A DNA stretch of 64,000 nucleotides from Pseudobacillus lumedeiriae (GCF_044891285.1 NZ_JAUIYO010000002.1:1-64000); one strand, 5' to 3'. Counted from the stretch's first letter, positions 1-7,340 are shown. The notes: a model not told the origin generated them from the sequence alone. Numbers and translations are program-made.

Positions 1-15
1 AGGGAGGAAGATTCC

Positions 16-420
16 ATGCCGCATTTTATTATCGAATATACAGATAACATTAAAGCGGAGGCGGACATTCCGGCTCTTCTTAAAAAAATTAATCAATCGC
101 TGATTTCTCACGATGGTGTGTTTCCGATTGGAGGCATCCGCTCCCGTGCGATTGAACTGCATGATTACTGCGTGGCTGACGGGACAGAAGACGACGCGTT
201 CGTCCATGCCGCGTTGAAAATCGGCGCTGGACGTCCAGAAGGTGTCAAAAAAACGGTATGCGATGAACTGTTTGATATTATGAAAGAGCATTTCTCTGAC
301 TTGTTTGCAAAACGTTATTTAGCACTGTCGATGGAATTGATCGAGTTCAGTGAGACAGGCACGTACAAACAGAACAATATTCATCAGCGTTATAAAAAAT
401 CTCTGCCAAAAAATAAATAG
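16..420 (+). CDS. hpaF: 5-carboxymethyl-2-hydroxymuconate isomerase
   Basis: A 134-residue member of the tautomerase superfamily. In the homoprotocatechuate (4-hydroxyphenylacetate) meta-cleavage pathway this family isomerises 5-carboxymethyl-2-hydroxymuconate in the cytoplasm. The N-terminus reads M-P-H-F, placing the catalytic proline directly after the initiator methionine as the family requires. The length is close to the usual ~125 residues. A strong ribosome binding site (AGGGAGGA) precedes the ATG at the window edge. No other aromatic-degradation gene is visible, so the gene may close an operon that begins upstream of the window. The family assignment is firm; the substrate is inferred from the family. 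Confidence 0.8.
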   Translation: MPHFIIEYTDNIKAEADIPALLKKINQSLISHDGVFPIGGIRSRAIELHDYCVADGTEDDAFVHAALKIGAGRPEGVKKTVCDELFDIMKEHFSDLFAKRYLALSMELIEFSETGTYKQNNIHQRYKKSLPKNK

Positions 421-446
421 CATTTTATATGTAAATATAGGTGTAA

Positions 447-477
447 AAGGTTCAAAAGCTGAAAGCTTTTGAACCTT
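447..477. terminator. Convergent intrinsic terminator
   Basis: A 14-bp perfect stem with a 3-nt loop (AAGGTTCAAAAGCT / AGCTTTTGAACCTT) lies between the isomerase gene on the plus strand and the small spore-protein-like gene on the minus strand. It probably serves both. The T-rich tail is short on the minus side and weak on the plus side. Confidence 0.55.
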
Positions 478-577
478 CACTTGATAATTACGGAATTCAT
501 CTCATTCGCTATGCATGGTTTTGCCGGTCAAGTTCAGCTAATTTGTTGGCTGCTTTCAATTGTTTTAATACGATGGT

Positions 578-730
578 TTAACGATTGTTTAAGTTGTTTT
601 TCTTCCGATTATTTCTAATGTTATTATCTAGAAACTGTGCATCATTTTCTTGTGCAAACTCCACGTTTAAATTGTCTGTATTCAATTCTTTTTTCCGATT
701 TTTACGATTAAAGTTTTTTTCTTTGTTCAT
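578..730 (-). CDS. Small gamma-SASP-like spore protein
   Basis: A 50-residue, very basic and Asn-rich protein that starts MNKEKNFNRK and has an excellent ribosome binding site (AGGGAGGA) seven bases before the ATG. Residues 24-32 read V-E-F-A-Q-E-N-D-A-Q. This matches the repeat core E-F-A-S-E-T-[ND]-A-Q of gamma-type small acid-soluble spore proteins, which are amino-acid reserves cleaved by the germination protease. Known gamma-SASPs carry two or three such repeats and are longer, so this is a single-motif relative or a distinct small family. Function is inferred from the motif only; the reading frame and ribosome binding site are seen directly. Confidence 0.6.
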   Translation of the reverse strand: MNKEKNFNRKNRKKELNTDNLNVEFAQENDAQFLDNNIRNNRKKNNLNNR

Positions 731-751
731 GATGAATCCTCCCTGTAGTGT

Positions 752-786
752 TTTTTATAGAAAAACGATCGCTTTTTCTATAAAAA
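752..786. repeat. Inverted repeat upstream of spore-protein-like gene
   Basis: Arms TTTTTATAGAAAAA and TTTTTCTATAAAAA flank a CGATCGC centre, just upstream of the ribosome binding site of the minus-strand gene that starts at 730. It overlaps the expected promoter or leader. It may be an operator or only an AT-rich palindrome. Confidence 0.4.
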
Positions 787-799
787 GTAATTTAGAGCA

Positions 800-827
800 G
801 CCTTTTGTCTTTGCCAAAAGGCTTTTT
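800..827 (+). terminator. Orphan plus-strand terminator-like hairpin
   Basis: GCCTTTTG / CAAAAGGC with a 7-nt loop is followed by TTTTT on the plus strand. No plus-strand gene ends nearby, because the flanking gene at 578-730 runs the other way. The rest of 731-1053 shows no further coding signal. Confidence 0.5.
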
Positions 828-1053
828 GAAATATGAATGATTACAGATCATTTTCAAAGGGTGCAGTTCTTCCCGTAATGGTTATTTTGATACGATAACA
901 AGGTAGTTATTCATAAAGATACTTTTTTGCTGAAACGGATCATGTTCCGTTTTTTTTATTTTGAAAGAACGTACTTGTTTATTGAATTCTGAATAAATGA
1001 AAACGCACATGGAAAGTCTTCTACTAAGAATGAATGTAAAGGGGGATAGAGAG

Positions 1054-1479
1054 ATGTTTTCTTTTCGTGGGGATGTTCACAAGATGTACCTTCGGCTAAG
1101 AAAAGAATCTAAGAAGGATCCATCATTTCAGCACATGAAGGAATTAGCAGAAATTGATGAAATTCAAACTCTTTATCGCTCGATTGACAGCGGGACATTA
1201 AGAAAAATTTTTTATCGTGTGGTTAAAGAGAAGAATGGTTCGGGGACAATTCCTATCTTTGTATCGACGATTCCATGGCTTTTCTTACTATTTTCTAAAC
1301 AATTACAGCAGTTTCTCTTTAATGAAGGAAGTGTGCTTTGGATTGTTTTTATTTTCATTTACATTTTTGTCATTGTGATTAGTGTGATTCTTCATTTTCA
1401 TGAAAAGTCATGGGCATCTGTTCATATTGAAATCATTCAAGATATTTTAAGGGAACGAAAAGATAAAGAGTCTGAATGA
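1054..1479 (+). CDS. Hypothetical membrane protein, two transmembrane segments
   Basis: A 141-residue protein I do not recognise. I place the start at 1054 because AAAGGGGG lies eight bases before this ATG, whereas the in-frame ATG at 997 has no ribosome binding site. The first ~75 residues are charged and probably cytoplasmic. Two hydrophobic stretches follow, separated by a short loop containing F-N-E-G, and the protein ends in a charged tail. A strong terminator follows directly. It appears to be transcribed alone. Role unknown. Confidence 0.6.
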   Translation: MFSFRGDVHKMYLRLRKESKKDPSFQHMKELAEIDEIQTLYRSIDSGTLRKIFYRVVKEKNGSGTIPIFVSTIPWLFLLFSKQLQQFLFNEGSVLWIVFIFIYIFVIVISVILHFHEKSWASVHIEIIQDILRERKDKESE

Positions 1480-1501
1480 ATAAGGCGTTTAAAAACAAAA
1501 A

Positions 1502-1527
1502 AATCGGACGCATGTCCGATTTTTTTG
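1502..1527. terminator. Bidirectional terminator
   Basis: AATCGGAC-GCAT-GTCCGATT followed by TTTTTTT on the plus strand and preceded by an A-run gives a hairpin that can end both the gene at 1054-1479 and the convergent Rieske oxygenase gene. Confidence 0.85.
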
Positions 1528-1534
1528 TTGATGA

Positions 1535-2509
1535 TTAAGATGTTCCTAAAACGACGCCGAGTTTCTTCAAGTATTGTCGATAAGCGATACTCACACGGTC
1601 ACAGATAAGAGAAAGTTCAACTTGTAAATCAAGTGGAAGCTCTTCTGGTTTTTGGTTTTCAACAACTGGTTTATCTTGAGCAAAGATATCGTCTTGGAAT
1701 TTAATGATCTGTTCATCTGTTAACCCTGTATCATAGTTAAAGGAAAGAATGCCATAAGCAACAGACGAATGCTCATCAACAGGGCGTACTGTCAGCATAA
1801 TAGTCATTAACGTATCCTTTTCACGATCTCTTTTTGTGAATTTCACCGTTAATGGACGCATAATTTCATACGTATAATACACATATTTTGGTGTACCGGA
1901 ACCATCTGGGTCAGGTTGGAAAATGGCGATTTCATCAGAGTAAATCCGGCCGTCTTCCCAATGAACAGCGTAGTCCTGAATTTCACGGTGAGTTTCTGTT
2001 CCTAAAGATCCTTCGTGAACAATTGCAAGGTGGCCGACATCAAGGAAGTTTTCTACAACCCGTGGAGGTTTAGCCTGCACGGATTGCGGTCCCCAAATGA
2101 CATGATGGAAGTCTGTGCCTTCCATTTCTTCATAGCGGAATAAATCTGGTTTATTGTTGGCTAGATTCACCCAGATAAATCCATACTTCTCCATACAAGC
2201 ATAAGAAGAAGCCTTTGCTTTTTGAGGGATCGCTCTTCCTTCTGGCAGCTGTGGAATTTTCACGCATTCGCCTTGAGCGTTATACTCCCAGGCATGATAA
2301 GGACAAACGAGGCAATCATTTTTCACTTCTCCAAGTGATAAAGCAGCGCCTCTATGAATGCATAAATCTTTAAAAGCATGCACGCCTTCGCTGTTTCTAA
2401 AAATGGCCAGGCGCTCTCCCATAAGAATAATTTGTACAGGTTTTTCTTTTACGTCTTCTGAACGGCAGGCTACAATCCAGTCCTGCAACAGTACGTCGTC
2501 TTGCAACAT
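1535..2509 (-). CDS. Rieske [2Fe-2S] mononuclear iron oxygenase
   Basis: A 324-residue Rieske non-heme iron oxygenase, alpha-subunit type, of the vanillate O-demethylase/choline monooxygenase-like group. The Rieske cluster ligands are C50-x-H52 and C69-x2-H72 (motifs C-I-H-R-G and C-P-Y-H-A-W). The catalytic iron site follows the pattern N154..D157-x2-H160-x4-H165. Such enzymes hydroxylate or demethylate small substrates using electrons from a separate reductase, and none is encoded nearby. The gene is divergent from a purine permease across a 186-bp region, which suggests a link to nucleobase or N-methyl compound catabolism. That link is inference; the substrate cannot be read from the sequence. 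Confidence 0.85.
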   Translation of the reverse strand: MLQDDVLLQDWIVACRSEDVKEKPVQIILMGERLAIFRNSEGVHAFKDLCIHRGAALSLGEVKNDCLVCPYHAWEYNAQGECVKIPQLPEGRAIPQKAKASSYACMEKYGFIWVNLANNKPDLFRYEEMEGTDFHHVIWGPQSVQAKPPRVVENFLDVGHLAIVHEGSLGTETHREIQDYAVHWEDGRIYSDEIAIFQPDPDGSGTPKYVYYTYEIMRPLTVKFTKRDREKDTLMTIMLTVRPVDEHSSVAYGILSFNYDTGLTDEQIIKFQDDIFAQDKPVVENQKPEELPLDLQVELSLICDRVSIAYRQYLKKLGVVLGTS

Positions 2510-2578
2510 GTTGTTTTATCCCTCCGAATCAAATTCATTCCTTCATTTTAATAACAATTGTGCAATTGGTCAATAATA

Positions 2579-2620
2579 AACACGAATTTAAAAAATAAAA
2601 AGCAAAAAAATGTTCGCTTT
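2579..2620. promoter_or_regulatory. Candidate PurR box pair upstream of purine permease
   Basis: The minus-strand reading of 2609-2620 is AAAGCGAACATT, an 11/12 match to the Bacillus PurR box AWWWCGAACWWT. About 18 bp away, 2579-2590 reads AACACGAATTTA, a weaker match in the opposite orientation. Inverted PurBoxes spaced by about 16-17 bp are the known arrangement. They lie in the divergent region between the oxygenase and the permease. An AT-rich promoter region (TATATAAT at about 2648) follows. Confidence 0.45.
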
Positions 2621-2695
2621 TTTTGTATACAAACAAGTATTTTTTTTATATAATCCATTTGCAAATAAAAAACATAAACAAAAGGAAGGTTTATA

Positions 2696-4003
2696 TTGGA
2701 AAATAAAGCAGGAAATAATATTATTATCGGCGTAGATGATAAGGTCAGCTATGGAAAAGCCTTTGTGCTTGGTTTACAGCATGTATTGGCGATGGATTTG
2801 TATATCGCACCGATCATCGTTGCGGGACTCCTTGCATTAAGCGCGGAAAATACTTCATTTTTTATTCAAATGTGCTTTCTAGCAACAGGTTTAGCTACAT
2901 TGATTCAAACGGGTATGGGAATCAAGCTGCCTGTCGTTCAAGGCCCATCTTATGTACCAATCGGCGCTATAGCAGCCATCGGCGGGAAGCTTGGACTTGG
3001 TGCGATAGCCGGAAGTCTCATTCCGGGCGCTATTATTATTGCCATTCTTGGTTATCCGTTAAAATGGTTTGCTAAAACAGTAAGAAGAATTATTCCGCCT
3101 CTCGTTGGGGGCACGGTTATTATTATCGTAGGAATTGCCTTAATGCCAATCGGTTTAAGTAATGTTTATAACGCGCCAGGCAATATTGGCGAAAACATTC
3201 TTGTAGCGGCAGTATCCGCTGTAGTGCTAGTTATTTGTATGCTGTTTGGCCGTCAAAAACGCGGCATTGGTACGTTCTTTCGTTTAGTTTCTGTTATTAT
3301 TGCAATTATTGTTGGTACGATTACGGCAAGTTTCTTCGGTGGTGTTGATTTTTCACCTGTTAAAGAAGCTAGTTGGTTTGCTTTACCATCATTGTTCCCA
3401 TTCGGAAAGCCAGTATTTGATGTAAGTGCTATTATTACAATGATCCTTGTTTATTTTATTATTTTAATGGAAACGACAGGAACATGGTTTGTTGTATCTA
3501 CTGTTACAGGCAAAGAGCTTGATGAAGAACGTTTAAACCGCGCTTCTTTTGGAGAAGGTCTTGGCTGTTTTGTCGGTTCGCTTTTTGGAAGTACACCGAT
3601 GACTGGTTACTCATCTAACGCTGGACTTCTGGCTATTACTGGTGTAGCAAGTAGAATGGTCATTATGGCCAGTGGATTGATTCTCGTCTGCCTCGGTCTT
3701 ATTCCTAAATTATCTACAGCGATTACTTGTATTCCGGAACCTGTTATTAACGGAATCTTTGGAATCGTCTGTGTAGCCATTGTCACAAACGGAATGAAAG
3801 TTATTCAGCCGATTGTGATTGATGACCGCAATATGATCGTTATCGGTATACCGATTTTATTAACGATTGCTGCATCCACTTTGCCTAAGGATGTATTGTA
3901 TAGTGTTCCCGATTGGGCGAATTATATTTTATCCTCAGGAATTACAGTAGGGGCTCTAGCGACAGTCCTCTTAAATTTACTGATTCCTGAAGAAAAGCAA
4001 TAG
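2696..4003 (+). CDS. NCS2 family purine (xanthine/uric acid type) permease
   Basis: A 435-residue polytopic membrane protein of the nucleobase-cation symporter 2 family (about 14 hydrophobic segments), importing xanthine, urate or uracil by cation symport. Family signatures seen include Q-x-G-x-G-I-K-L-P-V-V-Q-G-P-S in the first third and a helix-8 segment L-M-E-T-T-G-T-W. A glycine-rich stretch F-G-S-T-P-M-T-G-Y-S-S-N-A-G follows. The start is TTG at 2696, set by AAGGAAGG seven bases upstream. It is divergent from a Rieske oxygenase and preceded by a possible PurR box pair. The motifs are closest to the PucJ/PucK/PbuX group, but exact substrate specificity is uncertain. Confidence 0.85.
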   Translation: MENKAGNNIIIGVDDKVSYGKAFVLGLQHVLAMDLYIAPIIVAGLLALSAENTSFFIQMCFLATGLATLIQTGMGIKLPVVQGPSYVPIGAIAAIGGKLGLGAIAGSLIPGAIIIAILGYPLKWFAKTVRRIIPPLVGGTVIIIVGIALMPIGLSNVYNAPGNIGENILVAAVSAVVLVICMLFGRQKRGIGTFFRLVSVIIAIIVGTITASFFGGVDFSPVKEASWFALPSLFPFGKPVFDVSAIITMILVYFIILMETTGTWFVVSTVTGKELDEERLNRASFGEGLGCFVGSLFGSTPMTGYSSNAGLLAITGVASRMVIMASGLILVCLGLIPKLSTAITCIPEPVINGIFGIVCVAIVTNGMKVIQPIVIDDRNMIVIGIPILLTIAASTLPKDVLYSVPDWANYILSSGITVGALATVLLNLLIPEEKQ

Positions 4004-4027
4004 GGAATTTATAATAATTTTTAACAG

Positions 4028-4121
4028 AAAGAGACCGACTCCAATGAGAGTGTTTGATTCCGTACTAGTGATATATTGTATATCGTTAGCGGGATCGAAC
4101 CCATTGCGAGGCAGTCTCTTT
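4028..4121. repeat. Long bulged hairpin between convergent genes
   Basis: A ~94-nt imperfect palindrome. The outer stem AAAGAGAC / GTCTCTTT is perfect. Collinear inner stems are CAATG/CATTG, GTTTGATTCCG/CGGGATCGAAC (with G-U pairs), CTAGT/GTTAG and GATATA/TATATC around a TTG apex. A TTTTTT tract on the plus side allows it to end the permease transcript. It is much longer than the other terminators here. It contains a T-arm-like GGGTTCGATCCC on the minus strand, but no tRNA. Confidence 0.7.
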
Positions 4122-4144
4122 TTTGAGTGCATCCCATAGCGTCT

Positions 4145-4486
4145 TTAGGGAAATCTAATTGGGGTATGCAGCGTATGTTGATCTCTATACGAACGATAAG
4201 AGACGATGTTATGATCCATTGTATTTGCATCCAATTGCAAAATACGCGGACCTTTCATTTCTAAATAATAGCGAATGCCCATTGTTTCTAATTCATACAA
4301 GGTAAAATTCATGCCTAAAAAAGTTTTAGTTGCTTTTCTTGTGTCATGGTGAGTAGGGATAAAAGCTGCCAATTCTGAAACAGAGGCGGCAGGTGTGCCG
4401 GTTAACTCAAATGTTTTTTCTTTTACGTAAGCAACAGCCTGGCTGAATGTCTTTTTTGTCTGATCCATCATCTGATTGATATTCAT
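4145..4486 (-). CDS. Hypothetical protein
   Basis: A 113-residue soluble protein I do not recognise. Two adjacent ATGs (4489 and 4486) follow AAGGAG; the second has the better spacing. The sequence begins MNINQMMDQT, has a helical N-terminal third, and carries no metal-binding cluster, signal peptide or membrane segment. A stem-loop (4519-4562) lies just upstream. It appears to be a single-gene unit between ytzC and the long hairpin. Coding character (codon use, ribosome binding site) is good; function is unknown. Confidence 0.55.
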   Translation of the reverse strand: MNINQMMDQTKKTFSQAVAYVKEKTFELTGTPAASVSELAAFIPTHHDTRKATKTFLGMNFTLYELETMGIRYYLEMKGPRILQLDANTMDHNIVSYRSYRDQHTLHTPIRFP

Positions 4487-4518
4487 CATTTTCTCCTTCA
4501 ATAAAGTTGACCTAAATA

Positions 4519-4562
4519 TGTCAGACCCCGCCCTCAATATATTGTTGATGCAGGGTCTGACA
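4519..4562 (-). terminator. Stem-loop, probable ytzC terminator
   Basis: TGTCAGACCC and GGGTCTGACA form a 10-bp stem around a 24-nt loop, downstream of ytzC and upstream of the next minus-strand gene. The T-tract is poor (TATTT), so it may be a weak terminator or a leader structure. Confidence 0.45.
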
Positions 4563-4588
4563 GCTTGTATTTGGGTCTGTCTTGGTTT

Positions 4589-4852
4589 TTAGTGATTCAA
4601 TAAGATCATGTTGTTTTGCATTTGTTGGATCTGTAATCTCATTCGGTGAAGCTGTTCTCTTTGCTGTTCATTTGCGCTGAGAAGAAGCTTATCTAAATCA
4701 TTGTAAGCTTCTTCAAGCATTAACTGGCCTTGAACAAAGTTTCCATCATTGTCATGTTCCTGCATAGAAGCTTGTTGATACTGCTGTGCTGCATACTCAA
4801 GTGCATTTCTGCATTGTTGTAAGCAATCCTCTACTGATTGTCTCGTTGCCAT
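4589..4852 (-). CDS. ytzC: YtzC family protein (DUF2524)
   Basis: An 87-residue, mostly helical, Gln-rich protein starting MATRQSVEDCLQQCRNALEY. The opening M-A-T-R-Q-S-V and the late stretch Q-Q-R-E-Q-L-x-R-M-R-L-Q-I-Q are what I recall of Bacillus subtilis YtzC. The length matches that family (about 90). The biochemical role is not established. An AGGAG-type ribosome binding site precedes the start. It is divergent from the spore gene sspL across about 160 bp. Confidence 0.75.
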   Translation of the reverse strand: MATRQSVEDCLQQCRNALEYAAQQYQQASMQEHDNDGNFVQGQLMLEEAYNDLDKLLLSANEQQREQLHRMRLQIQQMQNNMILLNH

Positions 4853-5016
4853 GTAGATCCTCTCCTTGCGACAGTTAATAAAAAACCTATCGTGGACCTT
4901 AGTTTAGCCCTTTTTAGTTCTGATTATCAAAGCCAATGTTTGAAAGCAGAGTGTAATAAATTTCCGTACTATCGCCGGCATTTTACGTAAATAGTAATAG
5001 CAGGAGGTGTCTTGTT

Positions 5017-5154
5017 ATGAGCAAAAATAAAAACCGAGGCAACAAAGCATTCAGCGGGGTGAATCCACAAGGGTATGCAGATGGAGGAAGCAGGGATATG
5101 AGCCCGAAATCCCAGCTTGAGGATCGAGCCAAGCATAGCAATACGAAGCGATAA
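5017..5154 (+). CDS. sspL: Small acid-soluble spore protein L
   Basis: A 45-residue, highly basic protein starting MSKNKNRGNK and ending L-E-D-R-A-K-H-S-N-T-K-R. The central G-V-N-P-Q-G and this ending are characteristic of SspL, a minor small acid-soluble spore protein made in the forespore. The length (~42-45) fits the family. CAGGAGGTG lies at the ideal distance before the ATG. A small hairpin follows. In known systems such genes are read by sigma-G; I could not identify a convincing sigma-G promoter by eye. Confidence 0.8.
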   Translation: MSKNKNRGNKAFSGVNPQGYADGGSRDMSPKSQLEDRAKHSNTKR

Positions 5155-5161
5155 AAAGTGT

Positions 5162-5192
5162 TCCCCTTCCATAAAGGCAGGGGATTTCTTTA
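5162..5192 (+). terminator. Weak terminator after sspL
   Basis: TCCCCT / AGGGGA with an 11-nt loop is followed by TTTCTTT. It is a modest intrinsic terminator at the expected place after sspL. Confidence 0.5.
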
Positions 5193-5207
5193 TGTCAATA
5201 TCAGGCG

Positions 5208-5513
5208 ATGTGCATATATGAATATCCAATTGATCAAGAGCATTTGGGATGGGACAATGAGATGTCAGAGAAAGAATTGTCGAGTATTATTTACCAGGAA
5301 ATATTGAGTGTTTATCCGAATGATGGAGGGAATCTGCTCCAGAAACAGCTGGCTGCTCTCATCATGCAGCAGCTACAAAAACAAAATCCGACTTATTCAT
5401 ACGTCTGCAACACCGTTGCACTATTTAATATTTCGAGTTTAAAGGAATACTATGGCGGCCTGCTTCGCTATACTTTTGTGATGGAATTAAAAGTAAAGGC
5501 TGGTCAGAAGTAA
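5208..5513 (+). CDS. Hypothetical protein
   Basis: A 101-residue reading frame; the alternative ATG at 5262 would give 83 residues (MSEKELSSIIYQEI...). Neither start has a strong ribosome binding site. The region from residue 19 on looks like a compact alpha/beta domain with Y-P-N-D-G-G-N-L-L-Q-K-Q. I do not recognise the family. No signal peptide or membrane segment is seen. The body is probably real; the start is uncertain. Confidence 0.45.
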   Translation: MCIYEYPIDQEHLGWDNEMSEKELSSIIYQEILSVYPNDGGNLLQKQLAALIMQQLQKQNPTYSYVCNTVALFNISSLKEYYGGLLRYTFVMELKVKAGQK

Positions 5514-5684
5514 GCCCGATACGAATGGAAAAGCGCGGCGTCGTCATGTAGATAGACTTCGGAAGCAGGGGATAACGACTGTTACATATCTATGAAAATA
5601 GGTCTATTTGAGTGCGTCTAATTCCGTGGATTTGCCGGTTGAATCGTGTTAATATTTAATTAACTAGCAAGGGGGTAGAACGTA

Positions 5685-6521
5685 TTGTCACATAAATTAA
5701 AAGAAATGGTGGATCATTTGCCAACTATTCAACAAAGTTATCCCGATGATACATGTTTGATCTTATCGGACAAGGAAAGCATCATTGGGTATGTACCAGG
5801 AGAGGTCATAGATTTAAAGCTAAAAGTGGGAGAAAGTATGCAAAAGTATAAAAAATCCGCCGCTTACAGGGTGTTACAAACGGGACAAAAACTCCGCGAA
5901 GAGGTCTCTGCGGACTTGCTGGGTATCCCTTATATAGCAACCTGCACCCCTATTAAGGAAAATGGTCAGGTGATTGGTGCTTTCTCGGCCGTTGTTTCTA
6001 ATCAAAAGATGGCAGATTTTCGAAAAGGAGCGGAAGAGCTTGGCTCGGTTATTAACCAAATGACATCTTTTTCAGAAGAAATTGCGGCTACATCGAATGC
6101 TTCTGCCGATAAACTTCAAGAACTGTCTCAACAATCAGAGACGATGAAAAATAATATGAAGAATGTAGAAAGAGTTATTCAACAAGTGAAGGAAATTGCT
6201 TCAAGGTCTAATATTTTAGGGTTAAATGCCTCGATTGAAGCGGCTCGTTCGGGAGAATATGGAAGAGGTTTTTCGGTCGTAGCTGATGAAATACGTAAAA
6301 TGGCAGCCAACAGTAATTCGGCAGCAGAAGATATTCAAAAGCAGCTGGAACTAGCCCAGCTTGAAATTTTGAAGATTCATGAATCAATCCATGAAATCGC
6401 TGCTCAAACAGAAGAACAATCAGCCAGTGCCCAAGAATTCCATACGATGGTGGAACGTATTTCTAATACGGCAGATCTTTTGAATAAGCATGGTGAAATT
6501 GATCGCACGTCTCATCGGTAA
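5685..6521 (+). CDS. Soluble methyl-accepting chemotaxis-type signalling protein (YfmS-like)
   Basis: A 278-residue protein with no transmembrane segment. Residues ~1-110 form a small PAS/GAF-like sensor region with S-x-x-Y-P-D-D and Y-V-P-G-E. Residues ~125-265 form a chemoreceptor signalling domain with the hairpin-tip motif S-R-S-N-I-L-G-L-N-A-S-I-E-A-A-R, followed by G-x-G-F-x-V-V-A-D-E-I-R. The tip is the binding site for CheA/CheW. Length and architecture resemble B. subtilis YfmS, a cytoplasmic chemoreceptor. The start is TTG at 5685, set by AAGGGGG nine bases upstream. No chemotaxis genes lie nearby, so its partner complex is encoded elsewhere. Confidence 0.8.
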   Translation: MSHKLKEMVDHLPTIQQSYPDDTCLILSDKESIIGYVPGEVIDLKLKVGESMQKYKKSAAYRVLQTGQKLREEVSADLLGIPYIATCTPIKENGQVIGAFSAVVSNQKMADFRKGAEELGSVINQMTSFSEEIAATSNASADKLQELSQQSETMKNNMKNVERVIQQVKEIASRSNILGLNASIEAARSGEYGRGFSVVADEIRKMAANSNSAAEDIQKQLELAQLEILKIHESIHEIAAQTEEQSASAQEFHTMVERISNTADLLNKHGEIDRTSHR

Positions 6522-6533
6522 CTGTTTTACGTC

Positions 6534-6563
6534 AAAACGACTGTCAAGGGGCAGTCGTTTTTT
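6534..6563 (+). terminator. Intrinsic terminator
   Basis: AACGACTG / CAGTCGTT with a 9-nt loop followed by TTTT, directly after the chemoreceptor gene. Confidence 0.8.
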
Positions 6564-6636
6564 CTGTTATTAGGAACAATGATATTCGACGTGCATTATT
6601 CCGTTTGCTGTGATACAATTTCCTCAAAGGTTATAA

Positions 6637-6651
6637 TACCCCCATATGGTA
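6637..6651. promoter_or_regulatory. CsoR-type copper operator upstream of csoR
   Basis: TACCCCCATATGGTA is a 15-bp interrupted palindrome overlapping a -10-like TATAAT (6633-6638). It resembles the B. subtilis CsoR site family TACCC(N)5GGGTA and suggests copper-relieved autoregulation. Confidence 0.6.
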
Positions 6652-6690
6652 AATAGAGATAAACAGAAATGAAGTGAGGTGAAAGCTAGC

Positions 6691-6999
6691 ATGACAGATC
6701 ATCACGAAGAAATGAAGACGGTCACTTACAGGAACAAGATAGAAAAAGAGCAGCTCATTAATCGTTTGAAAAGGATTGAAGGCCAAGTAAGGGGAATTCA
6801 AAACATGATTGAAAACGACCGATATTGTGTAGACATTCTTGTGCAAATTTCAGCGATTAATGCAGCATTGAAAAAAGTAAGCATGGGTATGCTGGAGCGA
6901 CATACGAATCATTGCGTATCAGACGCTATTAAACAGGGAGATGGCCAGGAAGCGATTGCTGAATTAATGGAAGTATTTGAACGGTTTTCCAAGTCATAA
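6691..6999 (+). CDS. csoR: Copper-sensing transcriptional repressor CsoR
   Basis: A 102-residue all-helical DUF156 (CsoR/RcnR) repressor that binds Cu(I) and releases its operators, derepressing copper export. The Cu(I) ligands are C46 in D-R-Y-C-V-D-I-L and H71 and C75 in H-T-N-H-C; these correspond to the C-H-C triad of characterised CsoR. The signature N-R-L-K-R-I-E-G-Q-V-R-G-I-Q is present. I chose ATG 6691 over the GTG at 6679 because GAGGTG is correctly spaced for it. It heads the csoR-copZ-copA cluster, in which each gene has its own candidate operator. Confidence 0.92.
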   Translation: MTDHHEEMKTVTYRNKIEKEQLINRLKRIEGQVRGIQNMIENDRYCVDILVQISAINAALKKVSMGMLERHTNHCVSDAIKQGDGQEAIAELMEVFERFSKS

Positions 7000-7066
7000 A
7001 AAAAGCAGCCTAGTTTATTTCATTTTTTAAAAGGGAATAACTATAATGAGAATATGTTGATTTTTT

Positions 7067-7081
7067 TACCCTACAAGGGTA
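7067..7081. promoter_or_regulatory. CsoR-type copper operator upstream of copZ
   Basis: TACCCTACAAGGGTA, a near-perfect 15-bp palindrome, lies 20 bp downstream of a -10-like TATAAT (7042-7047) and 40 bp before the copZ start. It is the best match of the three sites in the cluster. Confidence 0.7.
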
Positions 7082-7121
7082 TAGTAAAGTGAACATAAAG
7101 AAGAATCAGGAGGCGAAAAAA

Positions 7122-7334
7122 ATGGAACAAGTTACATTAAACGTACAAGGGATGTCTTGCGGTCATTGTGTGAACTCGATTGAAGGAAATGTTGGGCAAT
7201 TAAATGGAGTCGAATCTGTTAAAGTTCATTTAGATAAAAAAACAGTAGGTGTATCATTCAACCCTGAAGTGGTTTCTATTAAGGACATTACAAATGAAAT
7301 CGAAGAACAAGGGTTTGATGTCGAACAATCGTAA
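7122..7334 (+). CDS. copZ: Copper chaperone CopZ
   Basis: A 70-residue heavy-metal-associated domain protein that carries Cu(I) to the exporter CopA in the cytoplasm. The copper motif G-M-S-C-G-H-C appears at residues 10-16, within the usual beta-alpha-beta-beta-alpha-beta fold length. The start is ATG 7122, with AGGAGG nine bases upstream; the earlier in-frame ATG at 7089 lacks a ribosome binding site. It lies between csoR and copA and ends in its own terminator, so its expression level can differ from that of copA. Confidence 0.93.
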   Translation: MEQVTLNVQGMSCGHCVNSIEGNVGQLNGVESVKVHLDKKTVGVSFNPEVVSIKDITNEIEEQGFDVEQS

Positions 7335-7340
7335 CAAGAG

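Noticed and set aside
585..836. Plus-strand reading frame of 83 codons
   Set aside because: It is antisense to the small spore-protein-like gene (578-730), which has a strong ribosome binding site; the plus frame is rich in Phe/Leu from A-rich codons on the other strand.
4085..4110. tRNA T-arm-like sequence GGGTTCGATCCC on the minus strand
   Set aside because: No acceptor stem, D-arm or anticodon arm can be placed around it, and the bases are better explained as one side of the long hairpin 4028-4121.
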